Shown: positions 1 to 8,294, counted from the first letter of the stretch. The stretch is 43,756 nucleotides of DNA from Sphingopyxis sp. (GCF_019459305.1 NZ_JAIBES010000147.1:1-43756), one strand, 5' to 3'. Notes: generated by a model from the letters alone, not told the origin. Translations and numbers: made by a program.

Positions 1-126
1 CATCTGCGAAAAGCCCAGGCACGAACCATCGAGGCCCTCTGGCAAGCCGTCGGCTCGATCTGCGAACTCTACTCACCAGAAGAATGCCGGAATTACCTCA
101 AGGAAGCTGGATATGTTGCAGATTAA
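1..126 (+). CDS. IS630-family transposase, C-terminal end (partial)
   Basis: Frame 1 is open from the window edge to a TAA at 124-126 and gives 41 residues, starting [20 protein letters not shown] and ending EAGYVAD. This resembles the extreme C-terminus of IS630/Tc1-type DDE transposases, which typically end with an LRKA-x-RT-x-E-x-LW helix and a C-N-Y/F-x-x-x-AGY motif. The DDE catalytic core lies outside the window, so it cannot be judged whether the element is intact. No terminal inverted repeat was recognised just downstream. It marks mobile DNA at the left edge of the catabolic island. Confidence 0.6.
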   Translation, partial: HLRKAQARTIEALWQAVGSICELYSPEECRNYLKEAGYVAD

Positions 127-850
127 AAGCACGACGCTCTAGCACCAATTGCCTATTGCGATTGTGCGCGGAGAAGGTGCTGATTTCGGATCGCTACGGC
201 GGTGCTGCCGGTTACCGGCCGTTGTTGATCGATCTGGAACTTGCGTACTTCCGCTAAGGGATGACGTTAATGCCTTCCTCTGGAATGGCGCTAAAAGACC
301 GCATATTCAGTCAGCCAACGTAGCCCGCCCCGTAGTAAGCAATAAACGGAGGTCACGTCAGAGGGACACGATGGCTGATGCGGTCGTCATTGATGATATC
401 CGCGAACAGAACTGTCATTCGCCAGCCTGCGATTCTTCCCTTTGGCTCGCGTAGATCGCACTTTAGCCCATCCACATCGTTCGGCAGCTCGGTTATAAAT
501 TGACTGGGCAGGGCGACGATGTTTCACTTCGTCCCAAATAAAGCCCCGTTGACCGAAAAGGGTCGATGAAGCCCTGTAATGACCCTCTAAAGCCCACGAA
601 ATCGGCCGTACTTGTGTGGGCATATCGGCATTTCCGCAAGTGTTCTGTTGATTTCAATTTGTTAACTCAGTATTCTGCGTCCTACTGCCCCTGCCAGGCT
701 GGCGTCCCAGAGAGGCCCAAGGCGTCCCATTGAAACCAAGGAAATCAGCGGGATACAGCGTTGTTGCGTTCCAAGGCGTCCCATCCGTCCCCCTAAACTG
801 GGGCATTTTGCAACCTAGAAGTTTCGTAAAGTCATAAAAACAATATCTTA
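127..850. other. Non-coding interval, about 720 bases
   Basis: No convincing gene was seen. The open frames at 149-454 (+) and 387-623 (-) have no recognisable domain, and their composition does not look like that of the neighbouring genes. The interval is visibly richer in A/T than the catabolic island and lies between a transposase end and the 3' end of the MaoC-like gene. Insertion-derived or recombined DNA is the simplest reading. It contains the direct repeat listed separately. Confidence 0.5.
717..784. repeat. 14-bp direct repeat CCAAGGCGTCCCAT, 54-bp period
   Basis: CCAAGGCGTCCCAT occurs at 717-730 and again at 771-784. A shorter core, GGCGTCCCA, also occurs at 701-709. Three copies of the core within 85 bases of non-coding DNA next to a transposase end could be an element boundary, an attachment-type repeat or degenerate insertion debris. 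The role is unknown. Confidence 0.55.
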
Positions 851-1759
851 CTATTGGTTGTGAATCCCTCCTCCGCTACCAAGACGCAGTTCTTTGCCGC
901 TCCCTCGATCCGTTCGGTATCTGAGCTCAGCTCGCATCGCAGTTCGCCCAGAGGGGCCTTTCGCCCAAAGGCGAAGCTTGCGGTCGCTGTGCGCCAGGCA
1001 GAGCTCGAACGCGGCAGTGTCGAACAGCGGCGCCTCGGCGCGGAAGCTGAAATGCTGTGGGGTGAGGCCCGATATTTCCCGCCGCGCATGATCGACGAGC
1101 AGTGTGGCAATCAGCGGGCCGTGCACCACCAGTCCGTCATATCCTTCGACGTGACGCGCATAATCGCGATCGTAGTGGATGCGATGCGCATTGAAGGTCA
1201 GCGCTGAATAACGGAACAACAGTACCGGGTCGGGGACGATGTCGCGGATCGCTTCGGCAGGTTCCTGGTCGCCTTCCGCGGTCACGATCGTCGGCGCGGT
1301 CGAAGCCGGCGCAAGGGTCGCGGCACTGCGATAGACGATATCCTGTTCCTCGCGGATCGCCGGGACGCCGTCGGAGGCAATGTCGTGCTGCAAAGTCACG
1401 AACAGCAGATCGCCACTGGCGCCGCGCTTGGCGCGGATCGCCGCGATCGTCGTGACGCGGGTGAGCGCGGCACCGACCGCGACGGGGGCGAGGAACTCGA
1501 CGCGCCCGCCCGCCCACATCCGGCGGGGCAGGGGGACGGGGGGAAGCAAGCCGCCCTCGTCGCGGCGCGGGTGGCCGTCCGCGCCGATCGCCGACTGGCG
1601 CGCGTCGGGCAGGAAATAGAGCCAATGGCCGAGCGGCGGGACGGTCGCGGGGGTCGTCGCGTCATGATCGAGCAGCGCGGCGAGACCGACGAGCGGCGCT
1701 GCGGTCGCAATATCGTGCCGCGTCTCGCTCCGTCCGACCCAGTCCGAATAATCCTCCAT
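851..1759 (-). CDS. MaoC/FAS1-like dehydratase (mesaconyl-C4-CoA hydratase-like)
   Basis: 302 residues. The N-terminal half (about 1-145) has the layout of the FAS1-like/MaoC N-terminal hot-dog domain, with PPLGHWLYFLP, the GGLLPPVPLPRRMWAGG stretch and a second motif EEQDIVYR. The C-terminal half has RYSALTFNAHRIHYDRDYA, the hydratase-2 type motif with the Asp/His active-site region. Proteins with this architecture hydrate acyl-CoA double bonds, for example mesaconyl-C4-CoA hydratase and itaconyl-CoA hydratase. It lies 8 bases downstream of the acyl-CoA dehydrogenase gene and is probably its operon partner. The last 15-20 residues after RTAMRAELRYR are Gly-rich and unlike the usual family end, so the 3' end may have been replaced at the junction with the non-coding DNA. 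The exact substrate is not predictable. Confidence 0.8.
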   Translation of the reverse strand: MEDYSDWVGRSETRHDIATAAPLVGLAALLDHDATTPATVPPLGHWLYFLPDARQSAIGADGHPRRDEGGLLPPVPLPRRMWAGGRVEFLAPVAVGAALTRVTTIAAIRAKRGASGDLLFVTLQHDIASDGVPAIREEQDIVYRSAATLAPASTAPTIVTAEGDQEPAEAIRDIVPDPVLLFRYSALTFNAHRIHYDRDYARHVEGYDGLVVHGPLIATLLVDHARREISGLTPQHFSFRAEAPLFDTAAFELCLAHSDRKLRLWAKGPSGRTAMRAELRYRTDRGSGKELRLGSGGGIHNQ

Positions 1760-1767
1760 CGCGAGCC

Positions 1768-2937
1768 TCAGAAACTTTTGGGAAGGCCAAGCGCGTGGGT
1801 CGCGACATGGCTCAGAATCAAATTGGTGCTGATCGGCGCGACTTGATACAGGCGCGTCTCGCGGAACTTGCGTTCGATGTCATATTCCTCGGCAAAGCCG
1901 AAGCCGCCGTGCGTCTGCACGCACATGTCGGCGGCGTACCAGCTCGCCTCCGATGCCAGCATCTTGGCCATGTTCGCCTCGGTTCCGCCGTCCTGCCCGG
2001 CGTCGAACAGCCGCGCTGCCTTGTCAACCATCTCGGCCGCCGCGGCGATCTGGACATAGGCGCGCGCGATCGGGAACTGGACGCCTTGGTTTTCGCCGAT
2101 CGCCCGCCCGAATACTTCGCGCTCCTTGGCATAGGCGGTGGCGCGGTCGATGAAGAAACGCCCGTCGCCGATGCATTCGGACGCGATCAGGATGCGCTCG
2201 GCGTTCATGCCGGACAGGATGTAGCGAAAGCCCTTGCCCTCCTCTCCGATCAGATTGGCGGCGGGGACTTTGAGGTCGTCGAAGAACAGCTCGGTCGTCG
2301 CATGGTTGAGCATCGTGCGGACGGGGCGGATCGTTAGGCCGTTGCCCACCGCTTCGCGCATGTCGACCAGCAACACGCTCATTCCGTCGGATGCCTTGAC
2401 GCAGTCTTCGCGCGAAGTGGTGCGGCACAGCAGTATCATCAGATCCGAATGTTCGGCGCGGCTGATCCAGATTTTCTGCCCGTTAACGACATAGTCGTCG
2501 CCAACGCGCTTGGCGAAGGTGCGGATGCGGGTGGTGTCGGTCCCGGCGGTGGGTTCGGTCACCCCGAACGCCTGCAACCGCAAATTTCCGCTTGCGATCG
2601 CGGGCAGATACGCTGCCTTCTGCGCCGCCGAGCCGTGCTTGAGCAGCGTCCCCATCGTGTACATCTGCGCATGACAGGCGCCGCCGTTGCAGCCCGAACG
2701 ATGGATTTCCTCGAGCACCGCGGTTGCCGCACCCAGCCCCAGCCCTGACCCGCCCAATTCTTCGGGGATCAGCACCGACAGGAAACCCGCTTGGGTCAGG
2801 GTGCGGACAAATTCGGTGGGATAGATGCGGTCGCGGTCGAGTCTTTGCCAATATTCACCCGGAAAACCGGCGCACAGGCGGCGGACCGCCTCGCGGATTT
2901 CGGGATAGCTTTGCGGCTGGGCATCGGACATCGGCAT
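1768..2937 (-). CDS. Acyl-CoA dehydrogenase family protein
   Basis: 389 residues, a normal length for a tetrameric FAD acyl-CoA dehydrogenase. The N-terminal helical domain is followed by FGVTEPTAGTDTTRIRT and GQKIWISRAEHSD (FAD-binding middle domain), then KEREVFGRAIGENQGVQFP and THGGFGFAEEYDIERKFRE (C-terminal helical domain). The Glu-Gly-Thr motif that usually carries the catalytic base is absent (the sequence reads RLYQVAPISTN). Glu247 in NAERILIA matches the position used as base by isovaleryl-CoA and long-chain acyl-CoA dehydrogenases, so a branched substrate is possible (inference). GGGAGAG precedes the chosen ATG; a second ATG at 2931 is also possible. It presumably introduces the double bond hydrated by the MaoC-like product next door. 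Confidence 0.9.
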   Translation of the reverse strand: MPMSDAQPQSYPEIREAVRRLCAGFPGEYWQRLDRDRIYPTEFVRTLTQAGFLSVLIPEELGGSGLGLGAATAVLEEIHRSGCNGGACHAQMYTMGTLLKHGSAAQKAAYLPAIASGNLRLQAFGVTEPTAGTDTTRIRTFAKRVGDDYVVNGQKIWISRAEHSDLMILLCRTTSREDCVKASDGMSVLLVDMREAVGNGLTIRPVRTMLNHATTELFFDDLKVPAANLIGEEGKGFRYILSGMNAERILIASECIGDGRFFIDRATAYAKEREVFGRAIGENQGVQFPIARAYVQIAAAAEMVDKAARLFDAGQDGGTEANMAKMLASEASWYAADMCVQTHGGFGFAEEYDIERKFRETRLYQVAPISTNLILSHVATHALGLPKSF

Positions 2938-3325
2938 TCGCTCTCCCTGATCGTCCGAGAAGCCTTAGGACGACGGCACGCGGCACGCCAAGATGAATCG
3001 ATAGCGACGGTCCTCTTTATACGCGCTGTATATTCGGGCGATGACACCTTGGCTGCTTCAGGCGTCCCTCATGTCCGAAGTCTAGTCGTTTGTATCCGAT
3101 CATCGCGGCGCCTTCGGTCGGAATCTGGTGGCGCATCGCAAGCGCGGCGGCCGTTCGCAGCTGGCGCTGACGCAGCTGCCGAAACGATCGAGCCTGATCG
3201 TGTATGAAGGCGTCCTGCACGGTCTGTTGGCTACGCATATCGAACGACTCAATGCGTATATCGAGGCTTTCGCAAGGGGGCAGGTCAGAGCGGCGCGACC
3301 GGGTCTGCAGGCTGGTCGACAGCGC
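2938..3325. other. Intergenic interval without a recognised gene
   Basis: About 390 bases lie between the transporter's stop and the acyl-CoA dehydrogenase start. Frames on both strands are short and carry no domain I can name. The promoter of the dehydrogenase/hydratase pair must lie here, but no ACTTAG-N4-CTAAGT operator was found. A degenerate gene remnant cannot be excluded. Confidence 0.4.
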
Positions 3326-4237
3326 CTATGTCGCCGCGACCAGCGCGAGCACGACGCCGGTCGCGACCAGCAACAGTCCGACCACTTCATGCCAGCGTAC
3401 CGGATCGCGCAGGTAAAAATGAGCAAAGCCGATCGTAAAGATGACCTCCACCTGCCCGACGATCCGCACGAGCGCGGCGGGGGCCGCGGCGAAGCCGATG
3501 TACCAGCACGCCGAACCGAGTGCAGAGAGCAGGCCGACCTGGACGGACGTTTGCCATGATCGCCAGATAGCCTGCAATGTGTCGCGGTCGCGCGCGGCGA
3601 CCCATCCAAGATGCAGCGCGCTCTGGACCGCCATCACGACGACCAGCGTCACCAATGCGGATCCGATGAGGTCGACCCCGGCCAGCTCTGAAGTCGCCAG
3701 CTTGATGGCGATAGCGGCACAGGCGAACATCGAACCGGCGGCGAGGCCGCAGAGCGCCGCAGGTTGACGCAGGGCCCGACCCATTTGTCGCACGGTAATG
3801 CCTTGCCCGACCAGTGCGAGCACCAGTACCCCCGCGACGCCCACCATTATACCGATCCAGGCGAGCAAAGGCAGATGCTCGTCGAGCAGTACAGCCGTCA
3901 CCAGTGCAACCTGGATCGCCTCGGTCTTGGAAAAAGCGGTGCCGACGACGAAGCCGCGATGGCCAAACGACATGATCAGCAGGATCGTTCCGGCCATCTG
4001 GGTTACTGCGCCAAGCGTCGCGGCACGCCAGAAATCTGTTGTCAGTTCCGGAACGCCAACGTCCTGAAGTGCGAGCCATGCCGCGGCGAAAATGACGGCA
4101 AAGGGCAGGCCGTAAAGGTAGCGCACCAGGCTGGCGCCACTGATGCTGAGCTGCGAACGCAACCGCTGCTGGAGCGCGGTGCGCCACGCCTGGAAAAGGC
4201 CGCCGAGCAGCGATGCGGGAAGCCAGATCGGGCTCAT
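3326..4237 (-). CDS. EamA/DMT-family transporter
   Basis: 303 residues, almost entirely hydrophobic, with about ten predicted membrane segments arranged as two five-helix EamA repeats (about 5-135 and 155-300). Such proteins are inner-membrane drug/metabolite exporters or permeases. The PVRWHEVVGLLLVATGVVLAL-type end is characteristic of the second repeat. The ATG overlaps the stop of the upstream small ORF by four bases (ATGA), so the two are probably translated together. The divergent promoter at about 4436-4457 carries one of the shared operators, which suggests that it moves a substrate or product of the island. The substrate is unknown. Confidence 0.85.
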   Translation of the reverse strand: MSPIWLPASLLGGLFQAWRTALQQRLRSQLSISGASLVRYLYGLPFAVIFAAAWLALQDVGVPELTTDFWRAATLGAVTQMAGTILLIMSFGHRGFVVGTAFSKTEAIQVALVTAVLLDEHLPLLAWIGIMVGVAGVLVLALVGQGITVRQMGRALRQPAALCGLAAGSMFACAAIAIKLATSELAGVDLIGSALVTLVVVMAVQSALHLGWVAARDRDTLQAIWRSWQTSVQVGLLSALGSACWYIGFAAAPAALVRIVGQVEVIFTIGFAHFYLRDPVRWHEVVGLLLVATGVVLALVAAT

Positions 4238-4434
4238 GCCGCGGGACGATCACGATCGGGCAAATCGCCGAATATCGCCATATCCTGGACGTGCCGCGCG
4301 TTGATGCCGTGCGCCGGAGCTGCAGAGACATGCTTGTCGATCACATCCGTCTCGCAATTCATCGCGTTCACCAGGTTGCCGTGTCGAAGCGGAAGCGCAG
4401 GCACGGAATAGGCTTGCCGACAACGCCTGACCAC
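4234..4434 (-). CDS. Small ORF of unknown function coupled to the EamA transporter
   Basis: 66 residues from GTG at 4434; an internal ATG at NAMNCETDV would give a 42-residue product. The sequence contains HVSAAPAHGINARHVQDMAI and has no membrane segment or domain that I recognise. It may be a remnant of a longer enzyme. It ends in an ATGA overlap with the transporter gene and starts only about 50 bases from leuC, directly behind the shared operator. That position supports its being transcribed, but whether the product is functional is uncertain. Confidence 0.35.
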   Translation of the reverse strand: MVRRCRQAYSVPALPLRHGNLVNAMNCETDVIDKHVSAAPAHGINARHVQDMAIFGDLPDRDRPAA

Positions 4435-4441
4435 CTATATA
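4414..4441 (+). promoter_or_regulatory. Candidate sigma70 promoter for the leuC-like gene
   Basis: TTGCCG at 4414-4419 and TATATA at 4436-4441 are separated by 16 bases. The shared operator begins immediately after the -10 box, placing it over the probable start of transcription, where a repressor would block initiation. Confidence 0.4.
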
Positions 4442-4457
4442 AGTTAGCTATCTAAGT
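4442..4457. promoter_or_regulatory. Shared operator, site 1 (AGTTAG-CTAT-CTAAGT)
   Basis: A 16-bp inverted repeat with one arm mismatch against ACTTAG-N4-CTAAGT. It lies between the leuC-like gene (+) and the small ORF/EamA pair (-). Confidence 0.65.
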
Positions 4458-4485
4458 ATTTTTATGTGCGAGGCAAGACCAATCG

Positions 4486-5904
4486 ATGACCCGGCCTTTA
4501 CCGCGCACGCTTTACGACAAAGTCTGGGATTCCCATGCCGTCGCCGACGACGATGGCGAGACGATCCTGTATGTCGACCTGCACCTGCTGCACGAAGTGA
4601 CATCGCCGCAGGCTTTCGCGGGATTGGCGGCGGCTGGGCGACCGGTGCGCCGTCCCGAGCGCGCTCTGGCGCTCTTCGATCATAATGTGCCGACCGAAGG
4701 GCAGGCGTTGGGTCCGGCTGGTGTCGCGGACATCGAGGCGCGTTGCCAGCTCGAGGCGCTGGAGGCCAATGCCCGGCAGTTCGGGATCGAAAACTTCCCG
4801 ATGGGCGATCCGCGCGGCGGGATCGTCCATGTCGTCGGTCCGGAACAGGGGCGCTCGCAGCCGGGAATGACGATCGTATGCGGTGACAGCCATAGCTCGA
4901 CCCACGGTGCGTTCGGCGCACTCGCATTCGGCATCGGGACGTCGGAGGTCGAACATGTGCTCGCGACGCAGACGATCCGCCAGCGCCGGTCGCGGAACAT
5001 GCGGGTCTGGATCGACGGGCGCTTGGGCGAGCATGTCCATGCCAAGGATCTGGCGCTGCACCTGCTCGGCCGGATTGGCGTCGACGGGGCGACGGGGCAT
5101 GTGATCGAATATGCGGGGCCAGCCGTCCGAGCGCTGTCAATGGAAGGACGGATGACGCTGTGCAATCTCAGCATCGAGATGGGCGCGCGCGCCGGATTAA
5201 TTGCGCCGGATGCGGTCACGATTGCCTATCTCGCGGGCCGTCCGGCTGCACCGCGCGGGAAGGCATGGGATGAGGCGTTGCTGCGGTGGCAGTCGCTTGT
5301 CACCGACCCGGACGCAGTCTTTGATCGGGACCTAAGGATTGATGCGGGCGACGTCGCGCCGATGGTCAGCTGGGGCACGAACCCGTCGCAGGTCGTCCCG
5401 ATCGAGGGGCGGATTCCCGACCCCACCACTTTGGGAACGCTGGACGCCCGGCATGCCGCCAAACGGGCGCTAGCCTATATGGCGCTGGTGCCGGGCGCGC
5501 CGATCGCCGGAACGCCGATCGATCGCGTATTTATCGGCAGCTGCACAAACAGCCGGATCGAAGATCTGCGCGTCGTCGCAGACGTCGTTCGCGGCCGCCG
5601 CGTTGCGCCCCATTTGCGTGCGATGGTGGTGCCAGGGTCGGGGCTCGTGAAGCGGCAGGCCGAGGCTGAAGGCATTGATGCAATTTTGCGCACCGCGGGT
5701 TTCGACTGGCGCGAGCCCGGATGTTCGATGTGCGTGGGGATGAACGCGGATCGGCTGCAGCCGGGCGAGCGCTGCGCGGCGACGTCGAACCGAAATTTTG
5801 AAAATCGGCAGGGTCGCGGCGGCCGGACCCATTTGATGAGCCCGGCGCTTGCTGCCGCCAGCGCCATCGCGGGGTGCATCGCCGATCCGGCTAGTCTCGG
5901 CTAG
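4486..5904 (+). CDS. LeuC-like aconitase-family large subunit
   Basis: 472 residues, the normal length of the isopropylmalate dehydratase large subunit. The [4Fe-4S] ligands are visible as Cys363 (FIGSCTNSR) and Cys423/Cys426 (GCSMC). Family signatures include [20 protein letters not shown] (about 131-150) and [19 protein letters not shown]. It should form a heterodimer with the LeuD-like product of the adjacent convergent gene and interconvert 2- and 3-hydroxy forms of a branched dicarboxylate. Its location in a catabolic regulon, with an operator in front, argues for a specialised paralogue (for example methylmalate or dimethylmalate dehydratase-like) rather than leucine biosynthesis; this is inference. 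Leucine biosynthesis remains possible if no other leuCD exists in the genome. Confidence 0.9.
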   Translation: MTRPLPRTLYDKVWDSHAVADDDGETILYVDLHLLHEVTSPQAFAGLAAAGRPVRRPERALALFDHNVPTEGQALGPAGVADIEARCQLEALEANARQFGIENFPMGDPRGGIVHVVGPEQGRSQPGMTIVCGDSHSSTHGAFGALAFGIGTSEVEHVLATQTIRQRRSRNMRVWIDGRLGEHVHAKDLALHLLGRIGVDGATGHVIEYAGPAVRALSMEGRMTLCNLSIEMGARAGLIAPDAVTIAYLAGRPAAPRGKAWDEALLRWQSLVTDPDAVFDRDLRIDAGDVAPMVSWGTNPSQVVPIEGRIPDPTTLGTLDARHAAKRALAYMALVPGAPIAGTPIDRVFIGSCTNSRIEDLRVVADVVRGRRVAPHLRAMVVPGSGLVKRQAEAEGIDAILRTAGFDWREPGCSMCVGMNADRLQPGERCAATSNRNFENRQGRGGRTHLMSPALAAASAIAGCIADPASLG

Positions 5905-6485
5905 TTGCTCTCCTCAAAGCGGATGATCGCCGCCTCGAGCCGTATCGTGCGGGCTATATCGTCGAGACCTTCGATCAATGTCCTCCGATCGTCGGGGTCA
6001 ATATCGAACGCCATAATCGCGCCCGAAGCCAGCAGGATCCGTTGCCCGATCAGGTCGATGGTGATGAGCGCATGGTGAGCGCGCGCGATCTCGTCCCGAA
6101 GTTGCTCGCACAAATTGTCGGACAAGCGGACGAGCAACAGCCCGTTCTTGCGCGCATTGCTCGAAAATATGTCGCCGAAGCTCGGCGCGATGACGCATCG
6201 GATACCAAAATCGGTCAATGCCCACACAGCATGTTCGCGCGAGGAACCACAACCGAAATTGCGGTCGGCGATCAATATCTGTGCGCGGCTCCAGGGGGCG
6301 CGGTTCAGGATGAAATCGCCGCGCTCGGTGCCATCGACGTTGAAGCGCAGCTCCCGAAAAAGATGTTGGCCAAGGCCCGTCCGCGTCAGCGCTTTCATAT
6401 AGCGCGCGGGAATAATCATGTCGGTATCGACATTTGCCAGCGCGAGCGGCGCCGCGACCGCAGTCAGCTGGGTGAATTTCTCCAT
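5901..6485 (-). CDS. LeuD-like aconitase-family small subunit
   Basis: 194 residues. It shows [16 protein letters not shown] (about 17-32) and the [20 protein letters not shown] signature (about 70-90) of the swivelling small subunit, which supplies substrate-binding residues to LeuC. Unlike the usual leuCD order, it faces leuC, and the two stop codons share the palindrome CTAG at 5901-5904. It therefore has its own promoter, next to operator site 2, while leuC is driven from site 1 about 2 kb away. Co-production would then depend on both operators answering to one regulator. Confidence 0.9.
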   Translation of the reverse strand: MEKFTQLTAVAAPLALANVDTDMIIPARYMKALTRTGLGQHLFRELRFNVDGTERGDFILNRAPWSRAQILIADRNFGCGSSREHAVWALTDFGIRCVIAPSFGDIFSSNARKNGLLLVRLSDNLCEQLRDEIARAHHALITIDLIGQRILLASGAIMAFDIDPDDRRTLIEGLDDIARTIRLEAAIIRFEESN

Positions 6486-6501
6486 AAGACCTCGCTTAAT
6501 A

Positions 6502-6517
6502 ACTTAGTAATCTAAGT
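6502..6517. promoter_or_regulatory. Shared operator, site 2 (ACTTAG-TAAT-CTAAGT)
   Basis: A perfect 6+6 inverted repeat and the closest match to the consensus. It lies 17 bases upstream of the leuD-like start (-) and 80 bases upstream of the MarR gene (+), so it could control both. Confidence 0.75.
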
Positions 6518-6596
6518 ATATCCGAAACCGTCCTTTGTCCACCGCCGTCGGGGCACCGAACCATATTGCCGGAGGAATCATAGGGCTCTAAGGTTC

Positions 6597-7121
6597 ATGC
6601 AAAGGGGACGATCTTTGGCAAAGCAGCATGGCGGTTTCCGGCATCCGGCGGAATATTATACCAATCCGGAAAACAGCATCGGCTATCTTGCCCGGATCGT
6701 GTTCCGGTCCTTTTCGCGGCTGCTTGAGCGCGGGACACTGACGCATGATGTGTCCGCCGGCCAGTGGCGCTTCCTCCGCCAATTGTGGCGCGAGGACGGG
6801 ATTACCCAGCGCGAGCTCAGCGAACGTGTCGGCATGCGCGAACCGACGACCGTGGTGGCGCTGAAAGGGTTGGAGAAAGCCGGTTTCATTACACGCAAAA
6901 AGACCGACGATGACCGGCGCAAGACCTTCATCTACCTGACCCCGCACGCCAAGAAGCTGGAACTGATCCTCGCGCCGATGAATGCCGAAGTCCACGAGGT
7001 TGCGACCCGGGGAATGAGCGATGAAGAGGTCGAAGCACTGCAAAAACTGTTGCGCCGCGTCATCGACAATCTAGCCGATGAGACGGCCAAACTTTCGACG
7101 CTGTCCGACATCAAGGCATAG
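6597..7121 (+). CDS. MarR-family transcriptional regulator (first)
   Basis: 174 residues with the MarR winged helix-turn-helix. The helices are in GQWRFLRQLWREDGITQREL and GMREPTTVVALKGLEKAGFI, and the wing is in KKTDDDRRKTFIYLTPHAKK (about 100-125). An N-terminal tail of about 25 residues precedes the usual start; an alternative TTG at 6615 would shorten it. The gene is flanked by operator site 2 upstream and site 3 downstream. MarR dimers typically bind 16-20 bp palindromes and release on binding a substrate or acyl-CoA ligand, so this is the leading candidate for the regulator of the island, with autoregulation from site 2 (inference). Confidence 0.88.
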   Translation: MQRGRSLAKQHGGFRHPAEYYTNPENSIGYLARIVFRSFSRLLERGTLTHDVSAGQWRFLRQLWREDGITQRELSERVGMREPTTVVALKGLEKAGFITRKKTDDDRRKTFIYLTPHAKKLELILAPMNAEVHEVATRGMSDEEVEALQKLLRRVIDNLADETAKLSTLSDIKA

Positions 7122-7150
7122 GCTGGCTATTGCGCTCCTACGCCAAAATA

Positions 7151-7166
7151 GATTAGCATACTAATC
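7151..7166. promoter_or_regulatory. Shared operator, site 3 (GATTAG-CATA-CTAATC)
   Basis: A perfect 6+6 inverted repeat in which the outer bases are GA/TC instead of AC/GT. It lies 20 bases before the TTG start of the FMN reductase gene. It is the only site that is not between divergent genes. Confidence 0.7.
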
Positions 7167-7185
7167 AATTTGACGGGAGGGAAGA

Positions 7186-7761
7186 TTGACCAGGATTGCA
7201 GTCGTCGTCGGCAGCACGCGCAACGGATCGTTTAACCGGGCGCTAGGAAAGGTGGCGATCGCGGCACTTGAATCTCAGGGCGCGACCGTCGCCGATGTCG
7301 ATCTTGCCACCTTCGATCTGCCGCTTTATTCTGCCGCGCTCGAGGCCAGTGATTTTCCGGCCGACGCCGTGCGACTGAAGGCGTTGTTCGCGGCGCAGGA
7401 CGGCCTGTTGTTCATCTCGCCCGAATATAATGGCTCGATAACGCCGCTGCTCAAGAACGCGATCGACTGGGCTTCGCGGCCAACCGGTGACGAAGGGCTT
7501 GTCGCACTTACCGCTTATCGCGGCAAGGCCAGCGCCGTTATGTCGGCATCAATCAGCCCGTTTGGCGGACTGCGTGGATTGATGCACCTGCGCCAGATTC
7601 TGTCGACGATTCAAACGCTGGTCATTCCAGAACAGGTCCTGATCCCCAATGCGCATACTGCGTTCGGCGACGACGGGCGGTTGAAGGAGGCTCTGCCCGC
7701 ATCGCTGGTCGAGATGACCACCGCGCGCCTGGTTACGGTCGCCCAGGCGCTTGCTGCATAG
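7186..7761 (+). CDS. NAD(P)H-dependent FMN reductase family protein
   Basis: 191 residues with a flavodoxin-like fold. The FMN phosphate loop is GSTRNGSFNRAL (about 9-20), and the family motif SPEYNGSITPLLKNAIDW (about 79-96) is clear. The start is TTG with GGGAGGGAAG ahead of it; no better ATG is near. Such enzymes supply reduced FMN to monooxygenases or reduce quinones and azo compounds. No flavin monooxygenase is present in the window, so a partner encoded elsewhere or a quinone-reductase role is possible. Its own operator and its place between the two MarR genes put it in the regulon. Confidence 0.87.
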   Translation: MTRIAVVVGSTRNGSFNRALGKVAIAALESQGATVADVDLATFDLPLYSAALEASDFPADAVRLKALFAAQDGLLFISPEYNGSITPLLKNAIDWASRPTGDEGLVALTAYRGKASAVMSASISPFGGLRGLMHLRQILSTIQTLVIPEQVLIPNAHTAFGDDGRLKEALPASLVEMTTARLVTVAQALAA

Positions 7762-7771
7762 GAGACCGACG

Positions 7772-8206
7772 CTAGGCCTGGCGTTCGATATTGTCGCCCC
7801 AGTCGGCTTCGAGTGTTTCAAGCAGCGCGTTGAAGCGGTCGCGACCCAACCGGTCGGCCAGCTGATCGGCAAGCGCGTCCATCGCACGCTGGGCGTCGCG
7901 CCGCATGCGCGCGCCGGTATCGGTCAGCGACACGATCATGTGGCGCCGGTCGTCCGGATCGGGTGCGAGCTCGACGATGCCCAGTTTCGCCATCTGGTTG
8001 ATCGTGCTGTGGATCGCCTGACGTGAAATACCAACATTGCGCGCGATGTCCGACGGTCGAACGATGCCGCTGACGATATTGGTCATGATCATGGATTGCG
8101 GACGGCTGACGTCGGGCCAGCCGCGCTCGTGCAGCCGCGCTTGCAAGCCTTCGTCGAGCCAGCAGAACCGCTGAAACAAAGCAATGATGAGTTGATTGGT
8201 GCGCAT
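7772..8206 (-). CDS. MarR-family transcriptional regulator (second)
   Basis: 144 residues, a typical MarR length. The recognition region is VRPSDIARNVGISRQAIHSTINQMAKLGIV (about 48-78, given here by its ends), followed by the wing DPDDRRHMIVSLTDTG. It reads away from the acyl-CoA ligase operon, and operator site 4 lies between them. It is only distantly similar to the first MarR protein, so two signals may be integrated, or one of the two may recognise a different sequence. It ends 10 bases from the FMN reductase stop in a convergent arrangement. Confidence 0.88.
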   Translation of the reverse strand: MRTNQLIIALFQRFCWLDEGLQARLHERGWPDVSRPQSMIMTNIVSGIVRPSDIARNVGISRQAIHSTINQMAKLGIVELAPDPDDRRHMIVSLTDTGARMRRDAQRAMDALADQLADRLGRDRFNALLETLEADWGDNIERQA

Positions 8207-8294
8207 GTTACGCCGACGATAATCCCTGTCGCCGACTGTTCGCCAGCGCAGCTACGGTAGAAGAGCGTGGCAGGCGAAGCAAGGCAGAGCGGCG

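Noticed and set aside
149..454. 101-residue open frame after the transposase end
   Set aside because: No domain, no clear ribosome-binding site and composition unlike the neighbouring genes; treated as non-coding.
387..623. 78-residue minus-strand open frame
   Set aside because: No recognisable family and basic composition of the kind produced by chance; not supported.
701..784. Possible CRISPR-like short repeats (GGCGTCCCA three times)
   Set aside because: Spacing is irregular (20 and 54 bases), the unit is too short and no cas genes are present.
3017..3559. Several open frames on both strands between the acyl-CoA dehydrogenase and EamA genes
   Set aside because: Considered as remnants of a GntR-type regulator, but no frame keeps a helix-turn-helix and the frames conflict with one another.
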